Below are positions 9,952 through 18,558 of a DNA stretch of 36,207 bases, piece after piece. The notes under the pieces were generated by a model, which saw nothing but the letters and a program-made list of their open reading frames with translations, searched no databases and had not been told where the DNA came from. The position numbers were made by a program, and so were the translations under genes. Origin of the DNA: Sulfurimonas sp. (GTDB taxonomy: Bacteria > Campylobacterota > Campylobacteria > Campylobacterales > Sulfurimonadaceae); the NCBI GenBank assembly GCA_027019335.1, contig JALUWV010000093.1, forward strand, positions 1-36,207, in the 5' to 3' direction. How positions within the stretch are numbered: position 1 is the first letter of the stretch; each line of letters opens with the position of its first letter.

Positions 9952-10500
9952 ATGTTACGTTTAGCTTCTTCTTCGCAAACACGCGCGCTGCTTTTACAAA
10001 AAGCAGGTATTGCCTTTGTGCAAGAGAGTGTTGATTTTGATGAAGAACAAATCATTGCCTCAACTCCAAAAAACTTTGTATATCAAGCAACACTCGGAAA
10101 GTACGAGGCAAATCTGAAAGCTTTTGGCTATGAGGATTATCCACTTTTAGTTGCCGATACAGTGGTAACTTCACAAGGGCAGATTCTTCGTAAGGCTCGT
10201 TGTAAAGATGATGCAGAAAATATCTTGATGACACAAAGTGGTAACATCACGTCTATTGTCACTTGTATGGTCTATCACTCAAAAGAGAAAAAGATTATCG
10301 ACATCTCGCAAACAGATTATATTTTTAAAAAATTTGATAGGCAAGATTTGGATAATTACTTAGAGAGTGGAGAGTGGCGAGGAAAAGCAGGGGCTTGCAT
10401 GGTTGAGGGATTTTGTAAAAAGTATATTCAAGAAGTCAAAGGTTTTGAAAGTACAGCGATGGGGCTGACTACAGAAGTTTTAACTTGCTTTCACAGATAA
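9952..10500 (+). CDS. maf: Maf family nucleotide pyrophosphatase
   Basis: Maf proteins hydrolyse non-canonical or modified nucleoside triphosphates (house-cleaning) and have been linked to septum formation. The 182 residues include the substrate-loop start LRLASSSQTRALLLQKAGI and the catalytic-region VADTVVTSQGQILRKA, followed by GEWRGKAGACMVEGF and a C-terminal ESTAMGLTTEVL. The usual ILGKP is ILRKA here, a variation I believe is shared by Campylobacterota relatives. The position just behind alaS and in the same operon as PBP1A matches the alaS-maf-pbpA neighbourhood known from Campylobacter jejuni, although here several genes lie between maf and pbpA. Confidence 0.9.
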   Translation: MLRLASSSQTRALLLQKAGIAFVQESVDFDEEQIIASTPKNFVYQATLGKYEANLKAFGYEDYPLLVADTVVTSQGQILRKARCKDDAENILMTQSGNITSIVTCMVYHSKEKKIIDISQTDYIFKKFDRQDLDNYLESGEWRGKAGACMVEGFCKKYIQEVKGFESTAMGLTTEVLTCFHR

Positions 10501-10511
10501 AAGGGCAGTAG

Positions 10512-12002
10512 ATGAAGACACGTTATGTAAAAAACTTATTGATTAGTTTTATGACTATTGTCATTGTAATGGTAGTTGGCGTCGCTTATAACATCAAGAC
10601 GATTAATATTATTTCCCAAGAGGTTACAGGACTTTATGAACATCCTTATGTGGTCAATAGTGTTGTAAGAGATATAAACATCTACCTCGTATCTATCCAT
10701 GGATATATGAAAGATGTCGCTTTAGCGAGGACGACTAAAGAGTTACTTGTGGCAACAGATGGAGTTCAGACAAACGAGAACAATATCTTTGTACTCTTGC
10801 CTCTTTTATATGAAAAATATTTAGGAAAGAAAGCAGATATTACTCGTTTTGAAAAAGATTTTCGTCATTGGAAACTTATTCGGCAAGAAGTGATTTTACT
10901 TGCACAAGAAAAAAAACAGAAAGAAGTGACCCTACTTGTACGAGAGAAAGAAGCCAAGTATCTAAAAGTTGTTATCGGTGATTTAAAAAATTTGACAAAT
11001 TTTGCTGATAAAAAAGGTGAAGAGTATATAGCGCATATTGTCACAGAAAAGCAAAATACTATACAATCAACACTTCTTTTATTTGTCGGTGCTTTTTTCA
11101 TTGTTATGCTTATTTATCTTTATATCTTACGAGATTCGCAAAAAAAAGAGTTAAAGATACAACGCTATTTTGATATGATTGATGCAAATATCTTCTCACT
11201 TATTTTTGATTCTAAAGGGAATATAATAGAAGCAAGTAATGCTTTAGCATTTTTTCTCGGTACCACAAAAAAAGAGTTAAAAAAACGCCATATTAAGAGT
11301 TTAGTTAAAGACGAAGAGCAACTTGCTTTATTGCTACTTTCAGTTGAAGATGGTTTCAAGTGGGAAAATGAATTGCATTTTGAGGATGATATTTATCTCT
11401 ATCTCAGAGTTGCACCTACAACAGAGGAAGATGGAAGACTTCTTTATAGTATGATTATAGATGACATCAGCGATAAAAAAAGGATAGAACTCCTTTCAAA
11501 CATTGACCCACTCACAAGCTTGTATAACAGGCGTTTTTTTGATGCAATCGCGCCAAAAGAACTAAAACAGATGGCACGTAAAAAAGAGAATGCTGTTTTT
11601 GTGATGATTGATATTGATTATTTTAAACTTTATAATGACCATTATGGGCATCCAGAAGGGGATGCAACACTTCAAGCTGTAGCATATATGCTCAAAAAAC
11701 ATCTTAAACGCCCTCATGATTATGCTTTTAGACTCGGAGGAGAGGAGTTTGGACTTCTTTTTAGTGCTGAACCTATGGATGAACTCAAGATCTATTTAGA
11801 ATCTTTGATAGCATCTATTGAAAACCTACATATTCATCATGCGATGAGTGAAGTTTCCGAGTATGTAACCATATCTGTCGGGGCTGTATATGTCGAAGCA
11901 ACAAAAACAGCGAACATTGATTCTATATATCTTGCCGCAGATAAACTCCTCTATAAAGCAAAACATGAGGGACGCAACCAGTTACAAATCGATGTTTTAT
12001 AG
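10512..12002 (+). CDS. Membrane-bound diguanylate cyclase with sensor, PAS-like and GGDEF domains
   Basis: It makes cyclic di-GMP from two GTP. The 496-residue protein has an N-terminal membrane helix (about 10-27), a helical periplasmic sensor region (about 30-180), a second membrane helix around residues 182-198, a PAS-like segment (about 210-325, starting RYFDMIDANIFSLIFDSKGNIIEASN in outline) and a GGDEF domain. The active-site motif is GGEEF at 409-413. An inhibitory I-site RPHD lies exactly five residues before it, so the enzyme is probably active and feedback-inhibited. The sensor resembles four-helix-bundle chemoreceptor-type domains but its ligand is unknown. Its stop codon overlaps the next gene by 11 nt. 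Confidence 0.93.
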   Translation: MKTRYVKNLLISFMTIVIVMVVGVAYNIKTINIISQEVTGLYEHPYVVNSVVRDINIYLVSIHGYMKDVALARTTKELLVATDGVQTNENNIFVLLPLLYEKYLGKKADITRFEKDFRHWKLIRQEVILLAQEKKQKEVTLLVREKEAKYLKVVIGDLKNLTNFADKKGEEYIAHIVTEKQNTIQSTLLLFVGAFFIVMLIYLYILRDSQKKELKIQRYFDMIDANIFSLIFDSKGNIIEASNALAFFLGTTKKELKKRHIKSLVKDEEQLALLLLSVEDGFKWENELHFEDDIYLYLRVAPTTEEDGRLLYSMIIDDISDKKRIELLSNIDPLTSLYNRRFFDAIAPKELKQMARKKENAVFVMIDIDYFKLYNDHYGHPEGDATLQAVAYMLKKHLKRPHDYAFRLGGEEFGLLFSAEPMDELKIYLESLIASIENLHIHHAMSEVSEYVTISVGAVYVEATKTANIDSIYLAADKLLYKAKHEGRNQLQIDVL

Positions 12003-13086
12003 TCAAGAACTCAAAGCACTTAAACGTGCAGGTCGTTACAGAACTCGAACAGTTGTGAGCCATAATTTAAAAGATTTTGCCTCAAATGATTACTTAGGAT
12101 TGGCACATACAAAAGAGTTACACGAACTCGCTTGTCGTCAGCTCGAGAGACTAGAAGTACATAGCTCCAAAGCTTCCCTCTTAGTCAATGGCTACCATCA
12201 AGTGCATAAAGATTTTGAAGATGCTTTATGTGAGGCGAATGGCTTTAGTGCAGGGATTGTCATGGGGAGTGGTTTCAATGCAAACATTGCACTCATAGAG
12301 TCTCTTGTGCGCAAAGGTGACACACTCTTTATGGATGAACTTTATCATGCTTCAGGAGTTTTAGCTTCACAATTACGGCATATAAATGTAGTATTTTTTA
12401 AACATAATGATATGCAAGATTTGCGTTTACTCCTTGAAAATTCCAATGCAAAGCGCAAGATTGTCGCGGTGGAAGGGATTTACTCTATGGATGGCGATTT
12501 GGTGAAAAAAGAGGTCTTTGAGATTTGTGACACTCACAATGCCTTGCTTATCGTAGATGAAGCGCACAGTAGTGGAGTGATAGGTAAAGAGTTGATGGGT
12601 GTGTTTGATTATTATGACATCTGTATCAAAGAAAACTACATTAAGATGGGAACCCTTGGGAAAGCATATGGAAGTTTTGGTGCGTTTATCTTAGCAAGTG
12701 AACATATCGTAGAGTATCTACTTAACCGTGCAAAACCCATCATTTATGCGACTTCACTCTCTTTATATGATACACTCTTAGCCCATGAGTCTTTAAAATA
12801 TATTCAAGAAAATAGTGAAACACTCAAACAAGCGATACAAATAAGACAAAAAATCATCGAAGAAGAGTTAGGCATAAAGGTTGCAGGTTTGATTGTTCCT
12901 CTTGTCATTAATGACAACAAAAAAGTACTCGAGATAAAAAATCAGCTTGAGCATTTTGGTGTGAGTGTAGGAGCTATCCGACAACCTACAGTCCCTCAAG
13001 CCATTATTCGTCTTATCGCAAGAGTCGGTGAAAGTGCCGAGGATTTACGAGCATTATGTCAAAAACTGGATCTACTCCGAGTATGA
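11992..13086 (+). CDS. bioF: 8-amino-7-oxononanoate synthase-like PLP enzyme
   Basis: It belongs to the alpha-oxoamine synthase family of PLP enzymes; the biotin-pathway member condenses pimeloyl thioester with alanine to form 8-amino-7-oxononanoate. The start chosen is the ATG at 11992-11994, which overlaps the end of the cyclase gene by 11 nt and gives 364 residues. An open frame upstream adds 34 residues that overlap the GGDEF domain and look spurious. Motifs are FASNDYLGLA near residue 29, the cofactor Asp in VDEAHSSG (189-192) and the Schiff-base Lys224 in GTLGKAYGSFGAF. No other biotin gene is adjacent, so a related oxoamine synthase specificity remains possible. The stop overlaps the next start as ATGA. 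Confidence 0.85.
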   Translation: MFYSQELKALKRAGRYRTRTVVSHNLKDFASNDYLGLAHTKELHELACRQLERLEVHSSKASLLVNGYHQVHKDFEDALCEANGFSAGIVMGSGFNANIALIESLVRKGDTLFMDELYHASGVLASQLRHINVVFFKHNDMQDLRLLLENSNAKRKIVAVEGIYSMDGDLVKKEVFEICDTHNALLIVDEAHSSGVIGKELMGVFDYYDICIKENYIKMGTLGKAYGSFGAFILASEHIVEYLLNRAKPIIYATSLSLYDTLLAHESLKYIQENSETLKQAIQIRQKIIEEELGIKVAGLIVPLVINDNKKVLEIKNQLEHFGVSVGAIRQPTVPQAIIRLIARVGESAEDLRALCQKLDLLRV

Positions 13087-13772
13087 AGATTCAAGCCCTG
13101 AGAATTAATCTCGAAGATAAAATTTTAGTAGATATTTCTTTTCATATTACTTCCTCTTTAGCACTTGTTGGAGAGAGTGGAAGTGGCAAAAGTTTGACTC
13201 TTAAAGCACTCTTAGATATGCTACCTTCTTCTATGAAAAGAAGACTTGAGATTGATGCTGATTTTACTCTCAAAGCGGGAAAGACACTCTCTTTAGTTCC
13301 TCAGAACCCTTTTACAGCACTTTCACCACTCACAAAAATCAAAAAACAATTTTTTGCAAAAAAAGAGCGAGTACTTGAACTTTTTGAGGCTGTGGGTTTA
13401 GATGCGGCACTTTTAGAGCGATTTCCTCCCGAACTCTCAGGGGGACAACTCCAGCGTGTTGTCATCGCTATGGCACTCGAATCAAAGCCAAAACTCCTTT
13501 TACTCGATGAACCAACAACAGCACTTGACCCAAAAACAAAAAGCATGGTTTTAGCACTTTTAAAAAAACTCCAAAAAAAAGAAAATTTTCTCATGCTTTT
13601 TGTGACCCATGACATTGCCTCGGCTGCACAAATTTGTGAAGATATTTGTGTGATAAAAGAAGGAAAAGTTATAGAGGATGGTATAATAACGGACATATTA
13701 AAAAATCCCAAAGAGTTGTATACAAAAACACTCATAGAAGCGAATTTTGCAAATAGGAAGTTTAGAGAATGA
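13083..13772 (+). CDS. Orphan ABC transporter ATP-binding protein, peptide/nickel (Dpp/Nik) type
   Basis: This single ABC ATPase domain has 229 residues. It shows Walker A GESGSGKS (30-37), Q-loop LVPQNPF (71-77), signature LSGGQLQR (118-125), Walker B LLLLDEPT and the H-loop VTHD. The sequence around the signature and the LVPQNPFTALSPL segment is closest to the oligopeptide/nickel importer class. It lacks the C-terminal extension that those proteins (about 320 residues) normally carry. The ATG at 13083-13085 overlaps the bioF stop as ATGA, which decides the start; an in-frame ATG 27 nt earlier is less likely. No permease or binding protein gene is nearby, so its partner is encoded elsewhere or it has a non-transport role. 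Confidence 0.85.
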   Translation: MKIQALRINLEDKILVDISFHITSSLALVGESGSGKSLTLKALLDMLPSSMKRRLEIDADFTLKAGKTLSLVPQNPFTALSPLTKIKKQFFAKKERVLELFEAVGLDAALLERFPPELSGGQLQRVVIAMALESKPKLLLLDEPTTALDPKTKSMVLALLKKLQKKENFLMLFVTHDIASAAQICEDICVIKEGKVIEDGIITDILKNPKELYTKTLIEANFANRKFRE

Positions 13773-15781
13773 AATATATAAAACGATTGCTTATAACTAT
13801 TGTTATCTTGGGGTTTTTATCTCCTTTTGCACTGATTGGCTACTATCTTTATGCGTATGATTATGATATTTCTAAGCTTGTAGATTACAACCCTTCAAAG
13901 ACTTCTGTTATTTATGATAAAAATGGCGATAGAATTGCCAATGTTTTTTACAAGAAAAACCGTTTTTATGTCCCTTTCAATGAGATTCCCCCACGGGTAA
14001 TTGAAGCACTTGTTGCCATCGAAGACACGACTTTCTTTGAACATCCTGGGATTAATGTTGAAGCGATTTTGCGAGCTGTTGTCAAGGTCGTTCAAGCAGG
14101 TAAAGCAGTGCAAGGGGCAAGTACCATAACCCAACAACTTGTAAAAAATGTCCTTTTGACACGAGAGAAAAAACTCTCTCGAAAGATAAAAGAAGCGATA
14201 TATGCTGTTAAAATTGAACACTATTTAAGCAAGACACAAATCCTCGAACGCTACTTAAATGAGATTTATTATGGGCATGGGTATTATGGGATAAGAACAG
14301 CAGCCGATGGCTACTTTCATAAAAGATTGGAAGATTTAAGCCTCAAAGAGATTGCTATCTTAGTTGGTCTACCAAAAGCACCGAGTACCTATGCACCAAC
14401 AAGAAACTATGAAATGTCCATGGGGCGAGCCAACCGTGTTGTGACACGTATGCATGTACTCGGATGGGTAGATGATAGTGCTTATGCAAAGGCACTTGCA
14501 GAATCTCCAAAAGTTTATAATGATACCTTGACAAAAAATAAAGCACCTTTCATTGTGGATGAAGTAGCCCGAAGAATGCGAGCGCAGGGGATTAAGGATT
14601 TTAGAACAGGAGGGTATAAAATCTATACTACGATTGATTTAAGACTCCAAAATGCAGGGAGAGAAGCGGTAAAATATGCATATGACCTAGCGCTCAAACG
14701 CAGTGTCAAAAAGAAAGAACAAGAACTAAAGAGACAAAAGTATGCGAAAAGAACACACAATGAAGAGTATGAATTTCGTGATGTCAATATGTCCAAACTC
14801 AATGGTGCTTTAGTTTCACTCGATTCTAAAACAGGAGATATCCTTGCTTTAGTGGGAAGTGCTGATTATAAAAAAAGTTCGTATAACCGTGCCACACAAG
14901 GACGAAGACAGCCAGGGTCTGCGTTTAAACCTTTTATCTATCAAGTAGCACTCAATCTCGGCTACTCAGGAGCAACAAAGCTTGTAGATATTGCTAAAAC
15001 TTACTCGTATGAAAAAAATGGTAAAGAGAAGAAATGGCAACCAAAGAACTATGAAAAAGATTATAAAGGGCTGATTCCTTTACGTGAAGCCCTTGTTCAC
15101 TCTCGTAACCTTGCAACCATTAACCTTGTCAATGAACTCGGTTTAAATGCACTTTTAAAAGAGTTGAAAAAGTTTCATATCAAAAACCTACCACATGACC
15201 TCTCCTTATCTTTGGGAACAATCTCGCTTTCACCTCTACAACTCGCAGGGTACTATACCTCTTTTTCAAATCAGGGAGTGCAAAAAGTGCCACATCTTAT
15301 CAGTAGCATAGAGCAAGGTTCAAAAACTATCTATGAAAAAAAAGATGTTTCTTACGATGTTTCACCTGCTACACAGGCATATATAATGACGACAATTTTA
15401 CAAGATGTTGTGAGACGAGGAACAGGACGTAGAGCAAGAGTAAAAGGGATAGAACTTGCAGGAAAGACAGGAACAACCAACAACAATGTTGATGGCTGGT
15501 TTGCAGGCTACTCTCCAAGCATAGAGACTATAGTCTGGTTTGGAAATGATGATAATTCCCCAATGTACCGTGGTGAAACAGGAGGACGAGTAGCAGCCCC
15601 TGCATTTAGTAAATACTATGAACAACTCCTCCAACTCTACCCACAAGTCAAACGTAAGTTCGAGCAACCCGAAGGTATCATAGAAGTGAAGATTGAGAAG
15701 GGAAAAGAGTATTTTAGTGATATATCAAAACCTCCAAGAGTCACAGAAGAGGTAAGTTCAGAAGATGAACTTTTATGGTAA
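13769..15781 (+). CDS. pbpA: Penicillin-binding protein 1A, bifunctional transglycosylase/transpeptidase
   Basis: This class A PBP builds and crosslinks peptidoglycan in the periplasm. The 670 residues start with a signal anchor (LLITIVILGFLSPFALIGYYLY). The GT51 domain follows, with catalytic Glu85 in EDTTFFEHPG and QGASTITQQLVKNV, then the transpeptidase domain with Ser384 and Lys387 in PGSAFKPF, SRN, and KTGTT. A short acidic tail (VTEEVSSEDELLW) ends the protein. The ATG overlaps the ABC ATPase stop by 4 nt (ATGA). The gene name follows Campylobacter usage, and mrcA or ponA would be equivalent names elsewhere. Confidence 0.95.
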   Translation: MKYIKRLLITIVILGFLSPFALIGYYLYAYDYDISKLVDYNPSKTSVIYDKNGDRIANVFYKKNRFYVPFNEIPPRVIEALVAIEDTTFFEHPGINVEAILRAVVKVVQAGKAVQGASTITQQLVKNVLLTREKKLSRKIKEAIYAVKIEHYLSKTQILERYLNEIYYGHGYYGIRTAADGYFHKRLEDLSLKEIAILVGLPKAPSTYAPTRNYEMSMGRANRVVTRMHVLGWVDDSAYAKALAESPKVYNDTLTKNKAPFIVDEVARRMRAQGIKDFRTGGYKIYTTIDLRLQNAGREAVKYAYDLALKRSVKKKEQELKRQKYAKRTHNEEYEFRDVNMSKLNGALVSLDSKTGDILALVGSADYKKSSYNRATQGRRQPGSAFKPFIYQVALNLGYSGATKLVDIAKTYSYEKNGKEKKWQPKNYEKDYKGLIPLREALVHSRNLATINLVNELGLNALLKELKKFHIKNLPHDLSLSLGTISLSPLQLAGYYTSFSNQGVQKVPHLISSIEQGSKTIYEKKDVSYDVSPATQAYIMTTILQDVVRRGTGRRARVKGIELAGKTGTTNNNVDGWFAGYSPSIETIVWFGNDDNSPMYRGETGGRVAAPAFSKYYEQLLQLYPQVKRKFEQPEGIIEVKIEKGKEYFSDISKPPRVTEEVSSEDELLW

Positions 15782-15789
15782 TAATATAT

Positions 15790-15818
15790 TTGACAAAAAA
15801 ATAAATATAGTATATACT
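15790..15818 (+). promoter_or_regulatory. Strong promoter of vapBC
   Basis: A consensus TTGACA at 15790-15795 and a near-consensus TATACT at 15813-15818 are exactly 17 bp apart. This is the best sigma-70 promoter in the window. Its -10 box overlaps the left arm of the inverted repeat at 15805-15836, so binding of the antitoxin complex there would block RNA polymerase. Confidence 0.8.
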
Positions 15819-15836
15819 TTTTAATATATACTATAT
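15805..15836. promoter_or_regulatory. Inverted-repeat operator of vapBC
   Basis: The arms at 15805-15816 and 15825-15836 are perfect 12-bp inverted repeats (core TATAGTATATA / TATATACTATA) separated by 8 bp. The left arm covers most of the -10 box and the right arm lies at the predicted transcription start. VapB-type AbrB/MazE-fold antitoxins, alone or with the toxin, usually bind such palindromes to autoregulate. Binding here is inferred from position and symmetry. Confidence 0.7.
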
Positions 15837-15848
15837 GAGGAGTGAATG

Positions 15849-16085
15849 ATGACAATGGTAGCCAAAGTTTTTAAAAATGGACAAAGTCAAGCAATCCGAA
15901 TCCCAAAAGAATTTCGAGTCAATAGCGATGAAGTTTATATAGAGAGTATCAATAATATGCTTATTATAAAGCCGAAACTAAAAGATAAATGGGAATCTTT
16001 TTTTCAAGAACTAGAAAAAATAGATACTGATGATTTTTTAGCACAACGAGAAGATTTACCAGTACAAGAAAGAGAGTTATTCTAA
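15849..16085 (+). CDS. vapB: VapB-type antitoxin with AbrB/SpoVT (swapped-hairpin) DNA-binding domain
   Basis: It neutralises the adjacent VapC nuclease and represses their operon. The N-terminal VAKVFKNGQSQAIRIPKEFR is the classic VapB/MazE-like swapped-hairpin motif (FKNGxSQAIRIPKE). The C-terminal half (KWESFFQELEKI...) is the flexible toxin-binding tail. AGGAG at 15838-15842 is 6 nt from the ATG at 15849, giving 78 residues; the ATG at 15846 is too close to it and the one at 15855 is further away. The TAA shares its last A with the vapC start codon. Confidence 0.9.
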   Translation: MTMVAKVFKNGQSQAIRIPKEFRVNSDEVYIESINNMLIIKPKLKDKWESFFQELEKIDTDDFLAQREDLPVQERELF

Positions 16086-16483
16086 TGCTCTATATGCTTG
16101 ATGCAAATATTTGTGGCTATATTATCAGAAATAAGCCAGAGACCATTAAAGAAAAGTTTAAAACTATAGAAAAAGACCATGAAATTGCACTTTCTAGTAT
16201 AGTTATTGCAGAATTATTATATGGTACTCAAAAAAAAGGGAGCATTAAACTCTCAAAAATAGTCAATAGTTTTATCAGTAATTTCACCATATATGATTTT
16301 GATAAGTTAGCTGCAAGTGAATATGCTATAGTGAGAGATATTTTACAAAAAGAGGGAAATATAATAGGCTCAAATGACCTATTTATAGCTGCACATGCAA
16401 AATCTTTGCATGCTGTTTTAGTAACAAACAACATGAAAGAGTTTCAAAGAGTCCCTGAGTTAAAGCTTGAAAACTGGATTTAA
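16085..16483 (+). CDS. vapC: VapC-type PIN-domain toxin ribonuclease
   Basis: VapC proteins are Mg-dependent endoribonucleases that cleave tRNA or rRNA when not bound by antitoxin. The 132-residue protein keeps the acidic PIN residues: Asp6 in MLYMLDANI, Glu43 in IVIAELLYG and Asp98 in IIGSNDLFIAAHA. It ends with the usual VTNNMKEFQRVPELKLENW motif, so it appears intact. It overlaps vapB by one base. Its TAA shares a TTAA tetranucleotide with the TAA of the convergent gene at 16480, leaving no space between them. Confidence 0.92.
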   Translation: MLYMLDANICGYIIRNKPETIKEKFKTIEKDHEIALSSIVIAELLYGTQKKGSIKLSKIVNSFISNFTIYDFDKLAASEYAIVRDILQKEGNIIGSNDLFIAAHAKSLHAVLVTNNMKEFQRVPELKLENWI

Positions 16484-17262
16484 TCTTCTTTAGGCTTTCT
16501 CGCTTTAATGTTGATAGTTTTACCTACTTTTGGTGTGCCATTGTAGTGGTGGTTTCTATCTCCACTTTTGCCTGAAAAGATTGCTTTTCCATTTTCATCT
16601 TTGCCTAAAAATTTGTTAGGTGCTTTTTTCTTTTTTGCCCATTTGTCATCTGAATCAGATTTTTTAAAGCTATTTTTTTTGCCATATTTATCGTATGATT
16701 TTTTCTCTTCATCGCCATAGTCGCGTTTTGGTTTTTTGTCAAAATCTTGCTCTTTTGGCTCTTGTGTTTTGGCTTCATAACGCTGTTTTGCCACTTCTTT
16801 AATCTGCTCTTTTGTAAGTGGTTTTCTTCCGTAAGTTTCCTCTTTTTTAGGTGCTTGCGGGTAAGCAAAACCTTCTATGACTTCTTGTTTGAGTGCGCGA
16901 CCGAGTAACATCTCTACTTGATGGAGTTCTTTTTGTTCTGATTGGCTTAAAAGGATAAGTGCTTTTTGTGTTGTTTTGGCAATCCTTGCCATGTAGACAA
17001 TGTTTTTGATAGGCAAATCAAAGCTAATGAGGAGTTCACAAGTCAACTCTTTTTGTTTGATGAGTTCTCTATCTTCGATGACTTGTATCGTTTTGTTTTC
17101 TAAGGCATCTAGGATAGTTTGTGGCTCTTTTGAACAGGCGACCAAAATATTAAGCCCTTTATGTTCAGCGATAATTTTGTTTAAAAGTTCCAGTTTTTTT
17201 TCACTTGGACATTGGTAGACACGGTGATTGTTGGGTTTGATAGTTACTTGCTTGTTGGACAT
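16480..17262 (-). CDS. Degenerate DEAD-box helicase RecA2-like protein with a basic low-complexity tail
   Basis: I do not recognise a named family for this 260-residue protein. Residues about 1-125 read like the second RecA domain of a DEAD-box helicase. The segment LLISFDLPIKNIVYMARIAKTTQKALILLSQSEQKEL lines up by eye with the helicase stretch around motifs V-VI and the following A-x-x-L-x-x-x-x-E-x-x-x-L pattern, but the ATDxAARGxD and HRxGRxxR motifs are gone. There is no RecA1 domain and no Walker A. Residues about 130-260 are rich in Lys, Asp, Glu and Tyr with several KxFLGKDENGKA-type stretches, resembling RNA-binding tails of cold-shock helicases. AAGG lies 7 nt before the ATG. It is divergent from rhlE across 81 bp, so a helper of that helicase or an RNA-binding regulator is plausible. 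Confidence 0.7.
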   Translation of the reverse strand: MSNKQVTIKPNNHRVYQCPSEKKLELLNKIIAEHKGLNILVACSKEPQTILDALENKTIQVIEDRELIKQKELTCELLISFDLPIKNIVYMARIAKTTQKALILLSQSEQKELHQVEMLLGRALKQEVIEGFAYPQAPKKEETYGRKPLTKEQIKEVAKQRYEAKTQEPKEQDFDKKPKRDYGDEEKKSYDKYGKKNSFKKSDSDDKWAKKKKAPNKFLGKDENGKAIFSGKSGDRNHHYNGTPKVGKTINIKARKPKED

Positions 17263-17289
17263 TGAGAAGCCTTGAAAATTATTTTTGCA

Positions 17290-17295
17290 ATTATA
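17290..17295 (-). promoter_or_regulatory. Probable -10 box for the RecA2-like gene
   Basis: On the minus strand a perfect TATAAT (plus strand ATTATA) lies 27 bp upstream of the start codon in the 81-bp divergent region shared with rhlE. The -35 box is not obvious. A weaker TATTAT on the other strand may serve rhlE. Confidence 0.4.
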
Positions 17296-17343
17296 CCGTG
17301 ATTCGCCCTAAATTATGCTATTATAGAGAATATAAGGAATGAT

Positions 17344-18558
17344 ATGACATTTAAAGAATTAGGACTCTCTAGTCCATTACTCAAAGCTATTGGTGAACAA
17401 GGGTATGAAACTCCGACACCCATTCAAGAAAAAGCGATACCTGTGATCTTACAAAAAAAAGATGTTTTAGCAGGTGCGCAAACAGGAACAGGAAAAACAG
17501 CAGGTTTTACTCTTCCATTGTTAGAACTTTTAAGCCGTGCAAAACATAAAACACAACAACATAAGGTAAAAGCACTTGTGCTGACTCCTACACGTGAGCT
17601 TGCATCGCAAGTAGAAGAGAGCGTAAGACTTTATGGAAAACATTTGCCATATAAATCAGCTGTTATTTTTGGAGGGGTTAAAATAAACCCTCAAATAGTT
17701 GCTTTACGAAAAGGTGTGGACATCGTAGTGGCGACTCCAGGGCGTTTACTTGACCACATCTCACAAAAAACTATCAATTTAGCATCTGTAGATTTTCTCA
17801 TCTTAGATGAAGCAGATAGAATGCTCGATATGGGTTTTGTCAATGACATTAAAAAAGTTGTCGCTATTTTACCAAAAGAGCGACAAACTTTACTCTTCTC
17901 TGCAACTTACTCAGATGCAATTAAGAAGTTATCAAACCAATTTTTAAAATCTCCAACACTCATAGAAGTTGCCCGTGCAAATACTTCAAGTGAAATCGTC
18001 AAACAAGCGGTCTATCATGTTGATAAAACACGTAAACATGAACTTTTAAGACATCTTATTACGGAGGGAAAATGGCAACAAGTTTTAGTGTTTACTCGCA
18101 CGAAACATGGTGCAAATCGCTTGAGTGGACAGCTTGAAAAAGATGGTATATCATCAGCTGCAATCCATGGAAACAAAAGTCAAAATGCAAGAACAAAAGC
18201 TTTAGCTGACTTTAAAAAAGGTGGAGTACGAGTTCTTGTCGCGACTGATATTGCTGCACGTGGGATAGATATAGACCAACTCCCTCATGTGGTAAACTAT
18301 GAACTTCCAAATGTAAGTGAAGATTATGTGCATCGCATTGGGCGAACGGGAAGAGCAGGGAATGTAGGTGAAGCGATTAGTTTAGTATGTGTTGATGAGG
18401 ATGAGTTTTTGAGAAATATTGAGAAACTGATTAAAAAAGATATACCAAAAGTGTGGCTCAAAGGGTTTAAACCAGACCCAAGTATCAAAGCGGAACCTAT
18501 CAACATGGGTGGAAACCGTGGTGCTAGAAATAAACCTAGAGGAAGAGGGCGAAGATAA
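17344..18558 (+). CDS. rhlE: DEAD-box ATP-dependent RNA helicase, RhlE type
   Basis: It unwinds short RNA duplexes and probably acts in ribosome assembly or RNA turnover. The 404 residues contain every family motif in order: Q motif [10 protein letters not shown], motif [25 protein letters not shown], motif II DEAD at 155-158, [34 protein letters not shown], and motif [12 protein letters not shown]. The C-terminus is a short basic RNA-binding tail ([16 protein letters not shown]). AAGGA is 5 nt before the ATG. It diverges from the RecA2-like gene, and its stop codon lies in a hairpin loop shared with the convergent DUF748 gene. Confidence 0.94.
   Translation: MTFKELGLSSPLLKAIGEQGYETPTPIQEKAIPVILQKKDVLAGAQTGTGKTAGFTLPLLELLSRAKHKTQQHKVKALVLTPTRELASQVEESVRLYGKHLPYKSAVIFGGVKINPQIVALRKGVDIVVATPGRLLDHISQKTINLASVDFLILDEADRMLDMGFVNDIKKVVAILPKERQTLLFSATYSDAIKKLSNQFLKSPTLIEVARANTSSEIVKQAVYHVDKTRKHELLRHLITEGKWQQVLVFTRTKHGANRLSGQLEKDGISSAAIHGNKSQNARTKALADFKKGGVRVLVATDIAARGIDIDQLPHVVNYELPNVSEDYVHRIGRTGRAGNVGEAISLVCVDEDEFLRNIEKLIKKDIPKVWLKGFKPDPSIKAEPINMGGNRGARNKPRGRGRR

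Noticed and set aside
11890-11991. Longer bioF start that extends into the diguanylate cyclase gene
   Set aside because: The extra 34 residues overlap the GGDEF domain in another frame, have no ribosome binding site and do not resemble the start of oxoamine synthases.
13301-13735. 144-codon frame opposite the ABC ATPase gene
   Set aside because: It lies within the motif-complete ATPase gene on the other strand and its Ser/Phe-rich translation shows no family features.
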